This document shows positions 43,370-51,605 of a stretch of 64,000 bases of DNA, piece by piece (the stretch's first letter is position 1; the number at the start of each line of letters is the position of its first letter). The stretch comes from Micromonospora sediminimaris (lineage in GTDB: Bacteria; Actinomycetota; Actinomycetes; Mycobacteriales; Micromonosporaceae): positions 426,564-490,563 of the forward strand of contig FOLJ01000003.1 of NCBI GenBank assembly GCA_900112325.1. Reading direction: 5' to 3'. The notes below the pieces were generated by a model. The model worked only from the letters and a program-made list of their open reading frames with translations. It did no database searches and was not told the DNA's origin. Made by a program: the position numbers and the translations under genes.

Positions 43370-43834
43370 TCAGCCGGCGAAATCCTCCGGGCGAACCTGC
43401 TCCAGGAACTCCCGGAACTTCTCCACCTCGTCCTCCTGCTCGTCGGGAATCACGATCCCCGCCTCACTGAGGACCTGCTCCGCACAACGAATCGGCGCAC
43501 CCACCCGCAACGCCAGAGCGATCGAATCACTCGGCCGAGCCGAAACCCGCACCCCATCACCGATCAACAAATCAGCGAAGAACACGTTCTCCTTCAGCTC
43601 GGTGATCTCCACCGCCCGCAACGGCGCCTTCAACGCCGCCAACACATCCCGCAGAAGATCATGGGTCAGCGGACGCGCCGGCTTGACACCCTGCTGCTCA
43701 TAAGCGATCGCCGTCGCCTCGACCGCGCCGATCCAGATCGGCAGATAGCGGTCCCCCTCGACCTCCCTGAGCAGGACGATCGGCTGGTTACTGGGCAACT
43801 CCACCCGAACCCCGACCACGCTCAGCTCGCGCAC
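43370..43834 (-). CDS. DUF151 family protein, bifunctional nuclease-like
   Basis: The product (154 residues from the GTG at 43834) reads VRELSVVGVRVELPSNQPIVLLREVEGDRYLPIWIGAVEATAIAYEQQGVKPARPLTHDLLRDVLAALKAPLRAVEITELKENVFFADLLIGDGVRVSARPSDSIALALRVGAPI, the DUF151 signature. It corresponds by position and sequence to M. tuberculosis Rv1829. Plant relatives have RNase/DNase activity in vitro; the bacterial role is not settled. GGAGG precedes the GTG by about 5 bp. It lies between two MerR genes of the same strand. Confidence 0.9.
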   Translation of the reverse strand: MRELSVVGVRVELPSNQPIVLLREVEGDRYLPIWIGAVEATAIAYEQQGVKPARPLTHDLLRDVLAALKAPLRAVEITELKENVFFADLLIGDGVRVSARPSDSIALALRVGAPIRCAEQVLSEAGIVIPDEQEDEVEKFREFLEQVRPEDFAG

Positions 43835-44007
43835 CGCCGCCTCCGTGTCGTTGTCACCTACGCCGCACCGCGCCCTTCTCTGCACGGTACACGGACCGCG
43901 ACACGGCCGTCTCATGCGCTACACGCACCCACGCCCGCGCCAGAAGAGGGGTTACCCCCGCAAGCCTACGCCACTCACCAACCAGCCGATCAGTACGCAC
44001 ACGCACC

Positions 44008-44763
44008 TCACCGACCCAACGTCGAACGCAACCCCACCCGCACCAACGCCGCATGCAACTGCTCAGACAACGCCACCAACTCCCGCGCCGTCTCCGCCGC
44101 CCGCGCCCGCGCCGCCGGATCACTCTGCCGCACCAACGGCGCCACCAACTGCGCGAACAAACCGACCTCGCGATCCGCCGCCGTCCGATAACCCCGCAGA
44201 TGCCGCGGCTGGAACCCGTACGCAGCCAGACCCGCCACCGCCCGCGCAATGATCAACGCGTCACCGTCATACCACCCCGGCGGATCCGACACCACCAACC
44301 CGAGCCGCTCCAACTCACCCAACGTCGACTCGTCCAGCCCACTACGCGCCACCAACTCGGCACGATCCAACCGGACCTGCGCCGACTCGACCGACGCCGC
44401 CGCACCACGACCCGGCACCTCACCATCAGGGCCCACAGCAACCAACGCCGGACGCGACCCCTCCGGCACCTCACCATCGGCGTCCCACCGCGCCAACTGC
44501 TCACGGATCACCCGCAACGGCAGATACTGATCCCGCTGCGCCGTCAGCACGAACCGCAGCCGCGCCACATCGTCCCAGCCGTACTTCCGGTAACCCGCCG
44601 CCGTACGCTGCGGCTCCACCAGGCCCTCAGCCTCAAGAAACCGCAACTTCGAAATCGTCACGTCCGGAAAATCCGCCCGCAACTGGGCCAGCACCTCGCC
44701 GATACTCATCAACGGCGGGGCGCCACCCACCCCGGACGGCCTGGAGGCCGCAGGCTCGTTCAC
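44008..44763 (-). CDS. ftsR: MerR family regulator, FtsR-like
   Basis: The product of 251 residues starts with a MerR helix-turn-helix (MSIGEVLAQLRADFPDVTISKLRFLEAEGLVEPQRTAAGYRKYGWDDVARLRFVLTAQRDQYLPLRVIREQL). A long helical C terminus follows (AADREVGLFAQLVAPLVRQSDPAARARAAETARELVALSEQLHAALVRVGLRS). By synteny with M. tuberculosis Rv1828 and Corynebacterium FtsR, which activates ftsZ transcription, it is assigned as FtsR-like. The ATG overlaps the garA stop by 4 bp (ATGA), so it is translationally coupled to the FHA gene. Confidence 0.85.
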   Translation of the reverse strand: MNEPAASRPSGVGGAPPLMSIGEVLAQLRADFPDVTISKLRFLEAEGLVEPQRTAAGYRKYGWDDVARLRFVLTAQRDQYLPLRVIREQLARWDADGEVPEGSRPALVAVGPDGEVPGRGAAASVESAQVRLDRAELVARSGLDESTLGELERLGLVVSDPPGWYDGDALIIARAVAGLAAYGFQPRHLRGYRTAADREVGLFAQLVAPLVRQSDPAARARAAETARELVALSEQLHAALVRVGLRSTLGR

Positions 44764-45212
44764 CCCCGGCCGGCCTCACCCTCCGGGCGCGGACCGGCGA
44801 TGAACACCACCCGGAACTTGCCGATCTGCACCTCGTCACCGTTGCTCAAGGTCGCCGCCTCGACCCGCTCCCGGTTCACGTACGTGCCGTTCAAACTGCC
44901 CACGTCCCGCACCGTGAACGTCCCACCATCCCGGTGGAACTCCGCGTGCCGACGCGACACCGTCACATCGTCGAGGAAAATGTCACTGTCCGGATGCCGC
45001 CCACTGGTCGTCACATCGTGATCCAACAGGAACCGGGCACCCGCGTTCGGCCCCCGCCGGACCACCAGCAGCGCCATCCCCGGCGGCAGCGAACCGGACA
45101 TCCGGCTCGGCACCACATCGGTGTCCGGCCCCTCCAGCGCTTCCTCGAGCGAACCGAGATTGAGCGTCGACGTGACGTCGAGCGGGGGGAACTCGTCGCC
45201 TGGGCGAGTCAT
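44760..45212 (-). CDS. garA: FHA domain protein, GarA/OdhI-like
   Basis: GarA/OdhI proteins bind and inhibit 2-oxoglutarate dehydrogenase and affect glutamate metabolism, switched by Ser/Thr phosphorylation of an N-terminal Thr motif. Here 150 residues contain an N-terminal segment with TST (Thr14, Ser15, Thr16) preceding an FHA domain: LLDHDVTTSGRHPDSDIFLDDVTVSRRHAEFHRDGGTFTVRDVGSLNGTYVNRERVE, with the conserved Gly-Arg, Ser-Arg-His and Asn. The TST replaces the ETTS of mycobacteria, so phosphosite equivalence is inferred. The ATG at 45212 has GAGGTGG upstream. Confidence 0.88.
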   Translation of the reverse strand: MTRPGDEFPPLDVTSTLNLGSLEEALEGPDTDVVPSRMSGSLPPGMALLVVRRGPNAGARFLLDHDVTTSGRHPDSDIFLDDVTVSRRHAEFHRDGGTFTVRDVGSLNGTYVNRERVEAATLSNGDEVQIGKFRVVFIAGPRPEGEAGRG

Positions 45213-45430
45213 GGGGACCACCTCACGGAATCTGTTTCGGTCGGCGTCGGGTGACGGCGGGTCTGGCCGCCGGGCTCTCATCCACCCGGCGGCTGGCTCT
45301 CCGTGCCCCGAAAGGCTGTCCGCGACGCTCAACTAATGGGTTCTCGGTCGACTGGGCGAGCCTAGCCAGCGCCGAAAAACAGGGCAACCGGACGCGCGGC
45401 AGACACCGCCCCGCCCGCACAGCAAAAAGC

Positions 45431-45811
45431 TCAGCTCTCGGTCAACTCGCGATACGCGGCCGCACTCAACAGACCATCCACCGCCGCCGCATCCGCCGCA
45501 GTGATCTCCACCAACCAACCCGCACCGTACGGATCACTGTTGATCACCTCGGGGGTGTCGACCAACGCCTCGTTGCGCGCCGACACCGTACCGGCCACCG
45601 GCGCGTACAACTCCGACACGCTCTTGGTCGACTCGATCTCACCCAGCGACTCACCGGCCGCCACCGTCGCACCCGCCTCCGGCAACTGCACATACACGAT
45701 GTCGCCGAGCGCGTCCTGCGCGAAATGAGTGATGCCCACCCGGACGGCCCCACCGTCCGCGACGGCCACCCACTCATGCTCGGCGGTGTAACGCAGATCC
45801 TCAGGAATCAC
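45431..45811 (-). CDS. gcvH: Glycine cleavage system H protein
   Basis: GcvH carries the lipoyl arm that shuttles the aminomethyl group between the P, T and L proteins. The 126-residue protein (GTG at 45811; MIPEDLRYTAEHEWVAV…) is of family length and has the lipoylation site IESTKSVSELYAPVAGTV, with Lys at about residue 62, preceded by the hybrid-motif fold. GAGGA lies about 8 bp before the GTG, so the upstream in-frame ATGs are not needed. It sits between the DUF881 genes and garA, as in mycobacteria. Confidence 0.93.
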   Translation of the reverse strand: MIPEDLRYTAEHEWVAVADGGAVRVGITHFAQDALGDIVYVQLPEAGATVAAGESLGEIESTKSVSELYAPVAGTVSARNEALVDTPEVINSDPYGAGWLVEITAADAAAVDGLLSAAAYRELTES

Positions 45812-45867
45812 CAGCAGCGTCCTCATCCATCGCGACACCGGACCAACCGGTGCCGGCCCGCCGACCT

Positions 45868-46791
45868 TCAGGAGACCGGACGGGCATGTTCCAGCGGGCG
45901 GGGCACGTGCAGCGCCGACACCTCGGCAACCTCACGCTCCTCAACGATCACGTTACCGCCGTCGCCAGCCACCGACGCCACCACCCCACCAGGAATGTTG
46001 AGCGCCGTACGCATCGTCGCCGGGTCACCCAGCACCGTGATGGTGAACGGCCCCGTCAACGGACGCCCGTCCACGATCAACGCCCCGTTCTCCCCGTTGA
46101 GGAAATACGTCGACGCCACGATCCGCACCGTCGCCTGGTCACCACCGGAGATCTGCATCGCCTCCGCCCCGGCACCCCGCAACTCCTGCACCGCATCCAG
46201 CACCCGCACCGCCGAGATCGGCTTCGCCCCCGCCTGGAACCGCACCGTCAGACCCGGGCCCCGCGCCGGCAACGTACCCGCCAGGATGCCCAACTCGTCC
46301 GCCCGCCGGGTCGCCTCCTCCAACGCGGCCTGACGCCCCTGCTCACCCGAACGCAACTGCCGCTGACTCTCCTCCAACGCGGCGATGTCCTGCCGCAACC
46401 GGATCTCCCGCGCCTCCAGGTCGTACAGGATCCGAACCAGATCCTCCTGCCGCGCCGCCGCCAACGACGAATCCGTCGACGTCATCTTCAACTGCACGGC
46501 CAGGGTGAACCCCAACAGCCCCAGCAACACAACGATCACCACCGCCGCCGAGCTGAACCGTCGCCACGGCGACACCACCGCAGCCGGACCCGCCGCGGCA
46601 ACCCCCTCCGCCGGTGCCGCGGACGGATCCTCGTCCTCTCCCGACGGGCGCTCCTGCGGCGACAACGGACTCAACTCGTCCGGATCCGGCGCCTCCGGAC
46701 GCGGATCCGGCTCCCCCGCCGGGCCATCCGGCCGCGTCGGCTCCGCCGGCTGCGGCCACCCCGTACCCGTCTGCGTGTGCTCGTCACTCAC
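45868..46791 (-). CDS. DUF881 family membrane protein
   Basis: This 307-residue protein has a Pro/Asp/Glu-rich cytoplasmic N terminus (about residues 1–75), one transmembrane helix (SSAAVVIVVLLGLLGFTLAVQLK), a coiled coil (RQEDLVRILYDLEAREIRLRQDIAALEESQRQLRSGEQ) and a DUF881 core (GPGLTVRFQAG … MQISGGDQATVRIVASTYFLNGENGALIVDGRPLTGPFTITVLGD). It is the homologue by position of Rv1825. Function is unknown; DUF881 proteins are tied to cell-division and membrane genes in actinobacteria and firmicutes. It starts 9 bp after the DUF1290 gene ends. Confidence 0.86.
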   Translation of the reverse strand: MSDEHTQTGTGWPQPAEPTRPDGPAGEPDPRPEAPDPDELSPLSPQERPSGEDEDPSAAPAEGVAAAGPAAVVSPWRRFSSAAVVIVVLLGLLGFTLAVQLKMTSTDSSLAAARQEDLVRILYDLEAREIRLRQDIAALEESQRQLRSGEQGRQAALEEATRRADELGILAGTLPARGPGLTVRFQAGAKPISAVRVLDAVQELRGAGAEAMQISGGDQATVRIVASTYFLNGENGALIVDGRPLTGPFTITVLGDPATMRTALNIPGGVVASVAGDGGNVIVEEREVAEVSALHVPRPLEHARPVS

Positions 46792-46800
46792 GCCACAAAC

Positions 46801-47133
46801 CTACGCCCGGAACAGGTGCCGACGGATCGCCGCCACGTTGCCGAAGATACGAACCCCCAACACGACCACCACACCGGTGGACAACTGACCGCCCACCCCC
46901 AACTGGTCACCCAGATACACGATCAACGCAGCCACCAGCACGTTCGAGATGAACGACACCACGAACTGCTTGTCGTCGAAGATGCGGTCCAGCTTCGCCC
47001 GCACCCCACCGAACACCGCGTCCAACGCGGCCACCACCGCGATCGGCAGGTACGGCTGCAACGCCGCCGGCACCGTGGGATCAAGCCACAGCCCGAGCAG
47101 CACCCCGGCCAACAGGGCCAGCACCGCGATCAT
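46801..47133 (-). CDS. DUF1290 family small membrane protein (Sbp-like)
   Basis: The protein of 110 residues has about four hydrophobic segments: MIAVLALLAGVLLGLWLDP, YLPIAVVAALDAVFGGVRAKL, FISNVLVAALIVYLGDQL and STGVVVVLGVRIFGNVAAIRRHLF, with the DUF1290/Sbp layout. It is the counterpart of Rv1824, flanked by two DUF881 genes, and its ATG overlaps the preceding DUF881 stop by 4 bp. Function is unknown; a homologue in Bacillus is encoded near ftsA. Confidence 0.88.
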   Translation of the reverse strand: MIAVLALLAGVLLGLWLDPTVPAALQPYLPIAVVAALDAVFGGVRAKLDRIFDDKQFVVSFISNVLVAALIVYLGDQLGVGGQLSTGVVVVLGVRIFGNVAAIRRHLFRA

Positions 47134-48044
47134 CGACCACCTCCGGAGGGACTGGGGGACGTACCCGAGCCGGACGACTCGTCACCGCCCGACGACGACA
47201 CACTCGGACTCACCGCGGGCTCCGCGTAGCGTAGCCGCAGCTCCGGAGCAGCCGGCAGCGTGAGGTCATCGGCGTCCCGCACCGCGAACGACAGACCCGT
47301 CACCTTCGCCACCTGGCGCATCGTCAACGCGCTACCGCTGGCCTCGTACCGCTCCCGCATGCCACCCGGCCCGATCGCGCTCACCTCGTACGGCCCGGTC
47401 ACCGGACGGAAGTCCACCAGGATCGCCTGACCCGCGGAACGGATCGTCGACGTCGACGTCAACCGCTGCCCATTGATGGCAATCGCCTCGGCGCCGGCAC
47501 CCCACAGATCGTTCGCCACGCTCTGCAGGTCGAGATAAATCACCTGGGCGGGACCGGCATCGGCACCGCCGAGCGCATCCTGGCCACCTGGCGCGTCCGC
47601 CAACTCCACCACCACACCGTCACCGCGCACCCGCCCCAGGCCGGTACTCGCCTCCAGCTCCCGCAACCGGGCCGCGCGGGAACCACCCAACGCGGCCTCC
47701 CGCTGCCGGTTGACCTCCTCGCGCAGTTCCTCGGCCCGGGTCGACAAGGCGTCGGTCTCACCCTGCCGCTGCTTGATCTGCGCCACCAGGCCGGACCGGG
47801 CCTGCGCACGCCCCGGCTCCTCGGCCATGGTCTGCCGGTAGGCCACCGCGAACAGGAAACCGAGCAGCACGATCACCACCAGGCCGACCGGCCCCACCGA
47901 CCAGCCCGACCGCGCTGGCCGGCCGGTCTCCGCCCGCCGGGCCGCCGCGTCGGCGTAGCCCGGATCCAACGGGTTACGGAACAACTCGGTGAGGAAATCC
48001 GGGGTGAAGGCCCTCGGCCCACGCCGGCTCTGATCGTCACTCAT
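47130..48044 (-). CDS. DUF881 family membrane protein
   Basis: This 304-residue protein has a cytoplasmic N terminus (PRAFTPDFLTELFRNPLDPGYADAAARR), a single membrane helix (VGLVVIVLLGFLFAVAYRQT), a coiled coil (GLVAQIKQRQGETDALSTRAEELREEVNRQREAAL) and the DUF881 core (VIYLDLQSVANDLWGAGAEAIAINGQRLTSTSTIRSAGQAILVDFRPVTGPYEVSAIGP). It ends in a Ser/Gly-rich tail. The ATG at 48044 overlaps the pgsA stop by 4 bp; the 3' end overlaps the DUF1290 start likewise, so translation is coupled along the block. It corresponds to Rv1823. Confidence 0.87.
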   Translation of the reverse strand: MSDDQSRRGPRAFTPDFLTELFRNPLDPGYADAAARRAETGRPARSGWSVGPVGLVVIVLLGFLFAVAYRQTMAEEPGRAQARSGLVAQIKQRQGETDALSTRAEELREEVNRQREAALGGSRAARLRELEASTGLGRVRGDGVVVELADAPGGQDALGGADAGPAQVIYLDLQSVANDLWGAGAEAIAINGQRLTSTSTIRSAGQAILVDFRPVTGPYEVSAIGPGGMRERYEASGSALTMRQVAKVTGLSFAVRDADDLTLPAAPELRLRYAEPAVSPSVSSSGGDESSGSGTSPSPSGGGR

Positions 48045-48679
48045 GCCGCCGCTCCCTGCCGACCGCGTACCGCACGAACCAACTGCCGGGCCTGAATCAC
48101 GTACAGCGCGCCAGCGACCCAGTAGAGCACCAGCCCCCACCACGCCAACGCCCAGCCGATCGTGCCGGCCACCGCTGCGGCCGCCGGCACCACCGCGGCC
48201 AGCAGCAGGATCGGAAAGGCAGCCAGCAGCAGGAAGGTAGCCGTCTTACCGACGTAATGCACCGGCGGCGGCCCGTAGCCGTGCCGCCGCAGCACCCCGA
48301 GCGAGCCCAGCAGCAGCACCTCCCGCGCCAACAGCGCGGCGGTGAACTGCCACGGCACCACTTCGCGGGCGGTGAACGCGACAAGGGTGGCGAGGATGTA
48401 GAGCCGGTCGGCGAGCGGGTCGAGCAACTCGCCCAGCCGGCTGACCTGCCCCAGCCGCCGGGCGATCCAGCCGTCCACCCAGTCGCTGGTGCCACCGACG
48501 GCCAACACCACGATTGCGGCAGCGTCGGCGCGCACCACCAGGAACAGAAAGAGGAAGAGGGGAACACCCAGCAGGCGGACGAAGCTGATCAGATTCGGCC
48601 AGGTGAGCACCCGGTCGTTCGGTCCCCGGCCACCGTCGCGGGCCTGCGGTTGCTCCTCCCGAGCCGCCCGACCCGACAC
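48041..48679 (-). CDS. pgsA: CDP-alcohol phosphatidyltransferase
   Basis: The enzyme transfers a phosphatidyl group from CDP-diacylglycerol to an alcohol, probably glycerol-3-phosphate or a related acceptor, in phospholipid synthesis. In this 212-residue membrane protein the catalytic CDP-OH-P signature D-x2-DG-x2-AR-x8-G-x3-D-x3-D reads SDWVDGWIARRLGQVSRLGELLDPLADRL (about residues 65–93). Hydrophobic helices follow. The GTG at 48679 has GGAGGAGG a few bases upstream. It is the counterpart of pgsA2/Rv1822 at the head of the conserved block; which alcohol is used is not settled. Confidence 0.88.
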   Translation of the reverse strand: MSGRAAREEQPQARDGGRGPNDRVLTWPNLISFVRLLGVPLFLFLFLVVRADAAAIVVLAVGGTSDWVDGWIARRLGQVSRLGELLDPLADRLYILATLVAFTAREVVPWQFTAALLAREVLLLGSLGVLRRHGYGPPPVHYVGKTATFLLLAAFPILLLAAVVPAAAAVAGTIGWALAWWGLVLYWVAGALYVIQARQLVRAVRGRQGAAA

Positions 48680-48951
48680 CGAACCTCCTCCGCGACGCGC
48701 TCGGGCACCGCGGACCAGGTCCGCCGTTCGGCGTCGTACGCGTGTCCAGCCGGCTGCTGCCGGCGCCCCCTGTGATCCCCTGCCGGGATCCGTCCCCTGA
48801 CCCGCCGTCCATCGTCGATGATCACGGGCCGGTCGAATGCGCTGCCACTATAGCGGGCTGCTGCCGTGGTTTCGCTGCCCAGCGGGCCCGTGCCGATGGC
48901 TGGTTGTTGCCATTGTGATGGGCATCACTGCGTGTAAGGCATCCTAGGACA

Positions 48952-49428
48952 CTAGTCGAAGTGGATTCCCGTGCGTCGGACAGTGGCGCTCGCGCCACTG
49001 TCCGACATCGTGGCCGCCTGCCCGAACGCCACCAGCGCCCCGAGCAGGTCCTGCCGCCCTCGGGCCGGCATCCGTTCGAGCACGGCCCGCACCGCCTCGT
49101 GCCGGCGTGATCGCACCTCGGCCAACAGCACCTCGGCCGCCGCCGTCGGGACGAGGCGCACCTCCCGACGGTCGCGCGGGTCGGCCGTTCGGCGCACCAA
49201 CCCGATCGCCTCCAGCCGGTCACAGAGCCGACTGGCCGAGGAGGGGACCACATCCAGCAGCGCGGCCAGCCCGTTGACGTTGATCTCCGGGCGGATACTC
49301 AGCAGGGACAGCACCCGCAGCTGGGTCGGCGACACCGAGAGGCGGTGCCGGGAAACGGCCGAGTCGAGCACGCCCACAAGCGTCTCGGCGGCCGCGTCGA
49401 TCGCCGCGGTGAGATCCGGTCGCTCCAC
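48952..49428 (-). CDS. MarR family transcriptional regulator
   Basis: The product (158 residues from the GTG at 49428, with AGGGGA upstream) is a MarR winged-helix protein: LTAAIDAAAETLVGVLDSAVSRHRLSVSPTQLRVLSLLSIRPEINVNGLAALLDVVPSSASRLCDRLEAIGLVRRTADPRDRREVRLVPTAAAEVLLAEV, with the DPRDRREV wing. It lies 56 bp downstream of the SpoIIE-type phosphatase gene on the same strand, so the two are probably co-transcribed. An inverted repeat CTTGC-N6-GCAAG upstream of the phosphatase gene is a candidate operator for it. Confidence 0.85.
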   Translation of the reverse strand: MERPDLTAAIDAAAETLVGVLDSAVSRHRLSVSPTQLRVLSLLSIRPEINVNGLAALLDVVPSSASRLCDRLEAIGLVRRTADPRDRREVRLVPTAAAEVLLAEVRSRRHEAVRAVLERMPARGRQDLLGALVAFGQAATMSDSGASATVRRTGIHFD

Positions 49429-49484
49429 GCGATGTCCCCTGCGATTGTCCCGCTGGTCCTGCACCGAACCGCCGGACGGGTCGG

Positions 49485-50669
49485 TCAACCCTGTTCCTGG
49501 CCGGCCGAGCCGCGCCAGTCCAGGCAGACGACGACCGCGTCGTCCCGCAGATCGGTGTCCGCGTGGAAGGTCTGCAACTCGCGCATCACCGTACCAACCG
49601 CCTCGGTCGGCGGCTGCAACCGCGTGGCCCGCATCGCCCGGGCCATCGCCCGCTCGCCGTACGTCTCCCGGCCGCTCGGATCGGCCGCCCACACACCGTC
49701 GGAGACGATGAACAACCGGTCCCCCGGGTCGAGGTCGAACTCCTGTAGGTCGTAACGGCTCTCACCGAACATCCCCAGCGGAAGCTGCTGCTCGAGAGCG
49801 ACCCGGGAGACGGCGCCGCCGCGCACCCGCACCAGATGTGGCGAGCCGGCGTCCACCGCCCGCACCCGCCCGGTGACACAGTCCAGTTCGAGCAGCAACG
49901 TCGCCACGTGCCGGTGCCCCCGATGCTGGTAGTAGACCGTGTCGGAGGCCAGCTCGGCCTGTTCCACCAGACCGCCACCGGAACGGCGGGCGTTCCGCAT
50001 GGCATTGACCGTCACCGCCGTCAACAGGGCAGCGGCCAGCCCGATACCGTCGCCGTTGAGGACGGTGACGGTCAGCCGGCCCTCGTCCAGCGACCAGTCG
50101 AAGTGGTCACCACCCACCGTGTACGCCGGTTCCAGCTGGCCCGCCAGTTGGAACGAGTCATGGCTGACACTGCGCCCCGGCAGCAGTTCCCACTGCAACT
50201 CGGCGGCCATGCTCAGCCGCTCCCGCCGCCGAGCCCGCCGGTAGCGGTCGGTCTCCCGGTCGGCCGCACGCAGCGCCATGGCCATGTCCCCGGCGATGTC
50301 GACCGCCTCGCGCACCACCGACTCCGTCGGCTCCCCGGCCAACTCGACCATGAGCACGCCCAGCCGCTCGCCCCACACCGTCAGCGGAACGTAGATGCGG
50401 CACCGCCCGTCCTCACCGGACTCCCGGACCGGCTGCTGGCTGCTGAAGCAGCGCTGCACCGTACCCTGAACCTCGGCGACCGCCACGGCGGGCTGGCGGG
50501 AGTCGAGCACCGGCCACAGCCCGCTGATCCGGTAGTCGGCAACGAACACGATGGTGCCCGACGCGCCGAGCGCCGACCGGATGGCCACGTCGGCGGCCTC
50601 GACCACGCGGTCGGGCGGGGCCTCGCGCAGGGCGCGGGAAATCCCCGTGGGCGCATCCGCCATGACCAT
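49485..50669 (-). CDS. SpoIIE-type PP2C phosphatase with N-terminal GAF-like domain
   Basis: The 394-residue protein has an N-terminal sensory, GAF-like region (ALGASGTIVFVADYRISGLWPVL … RCRIYVPLTVWGERLGVLMVELAGEPTESVVREAVDIAGDMAMAL), a short helical linker and a C-terminal SpoIIE/PP2C catalytic domain. Metal-binding aspartates lie in GGDHFDW, LNGDGIGLAAALL, FIVSDGVWAADPSG and LRDDAVVV. Phosphatases of this class dephosphorylate anti-anti-sigma factors (STAS domains). No partner gene is adjacent, so the target is unknown. The start is at 50669 or, two codons on, 50663. Confidence 0.87.
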   Translation of the reverse strand: MVMADAPTGISRALREAPPDRVVEAADVAIRSALGASGTIVFVADYRISGLWPVLDSRQPAVAVAEVQGTVQRCFSSQQPVRESGEDGRCRIYVPLTVWGERLGVLMVELAGEPTESVVREAVDIAGDMAMALRAADRETDRYRRARRRERLSMAAELQWELLPGRSVSHDSFQLAGQLEPAYTVGGDHFDWSLDEGRLTVTVLNGDGIGLAAALLTAVTVNAMRNARRSGGGLVEQAELASDTVYYQHRGHRHVATLLLELDCVTGRVRAVDAGSPHLVRVRGGAVSRVALEQQLPLGMFGESRYDLQEFDLDPGDRLFIVSDGVWAADPSGRETYGERAMARAMRATRLQPPTEAVGTVMRELQTFHADTDLRDDAVVVCLDWRGSAGQEQG

Positions 50670-50682
50670 CCTCCGAAAAATA

Positions 50683-50698
50683 CTTGCTCTGGGGCAAG
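50683..50698. promoter_or_regulatory. Candidate MarR operator CTTGC-N6-GCAAG
   Basis: A 5-bp perfect dyad (50683–50687 and 50694–50698) lies 13–29 bp before the phosphatase gene start, in its promoter region, next to an AT-rich stretch TATTTTT on the minus strand. TTGC…GCAA dyads are common MarR-family sites; the MarR gene two genes along is the obvious candidate. Confidence 0.5.
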
Positions 50699-50726
50699 CA
50701 TCATACGGAGGTGGTTTCGCCCATGG

Positions 50727-51473
50727 TCACCCGACCGACCGCACGGCGACCGCGCCGTGAAACGCGTCCGGCACCTCCTCCGGTCGCCCCTCCGGTCGCC
50801 AGCGGGTCACCGGCACGATCCCGTCCCGGGTGGGCTGCCACCGGCCGAGCAACGGGCCGAACGCGGCCGGCGGGCGCATTCGGAACGCCGGCCCCATCAT
50901 CGCCAGCGCCTGCGGATACGCGGCGAGTTCCTCGGTGTCGAAGTCGATCGCCAGGTGACTGCCCGGTGCCACCGCGGTGTACAGCTCGTCCAGCGTGCGG
51001 GCGAGAGTGTCGTCGTCGAGGAACGCCGCCAGGCCGAGAAAGACCACCCCGACCGGGCGACGCCCCCAGCCCGGCACGAACCGGTGCAGCAACGCCGGGT
51101 CGACGGTGCCGATGTCGGTGGCGTCGCCGAAGCCGTAGCCCGCCCGGTCGCTGCCGGCCAGGATGCGCTGCCCGAGACGGATGGTCACCGGGTCCACGTC
51201 GGTGTAGAGAACCGTCGCGTCGGGTGCCACCTCGTGCACGTTGCCCATCGTCGGCACCCCGGCGCCGAACACCAGGAATCCGTCCACACCGGTGGCGGCT
51301 ATCGCCCGTACGGCACGGCCGAGAAAGGCGCGCAGCGCCCGGAAGACCGGAGCACACGGCCCGTACGCCTGCTCGAAGGCGCGGGCGGCGGCCACGTCCA
51401 CCGGATGGTGGTGCGTCCCGCCGAGCCAGAAATCAATCATCCGTGCGGTACTGGGCTGGTCGGGCTCCACCAT
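50727..51473 (-). CDS. SAM-dependent methyltransferase, DUF574 type
   Basis: This 248-residue protein matches the actinobacterial DUF574 (S-adenosyl methyltransferase) family: PSTARMIDFWLGGTHHHPVDVAAARAFEQAYGPCAPVFRALRAFLGRAVRAIAATGVDGFLVFGAGVPTMGNVHEVAPDATVLYTDVDPVTI. The SAM-binding segment reads FLVFGAG rather than the usual FLDIG-like form. Usual family members are encoded next to DUF397/helix-turn-helix genes; none are here. Substrate unknown. The ATG at 51473 has AAGGAG upstream. Its start region is divergent from a universal stress protein gene. Confidence 0.82.
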   Translation of the reverse strand: MVEPDQPSTARMIDFWLGGTHHHPVDVAAARAFEQAYGPCAPVFRALRAFLGRAVRAIAATGVDGFLVFGAGVPTMGNVHEVAPDATVLYTDVDPVTIRLGQRILAGSDRAGYGFGDATDIGTVDPALLHRFVPGWGRRPVGVVFLGLAAFLDDDTLARTLDELYTAVAPGSHLAIDFDTEELAAYPQALAMMGPAFRMRPPAAFGPLLGRWQPTRDGIVPVTRWRPEGRPEEVPDAFHGAVAVRSVG

Positions 51474-51605
51474 CGACGACGCTCCTTCCCCAGTCGCCAG
51501 CGTACCGACAGCACGTCGCTCGCCGGTATCGCCCCGTTGGCCGCCGGGGGCGGCGATACTTACCCAAACCGGTCCCGACGGCGGGCCCAGCACAGGGAGG
51601 CGACG

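Noticed and set aside
49836..51605. A long N-terminal extension of the universal stress protein
   Set aside because: The upstream part is antisense to the phosphatase and methyltransferase genes; a GTG with GGGAGG at 51606 gives a normal tandem Usp protein.
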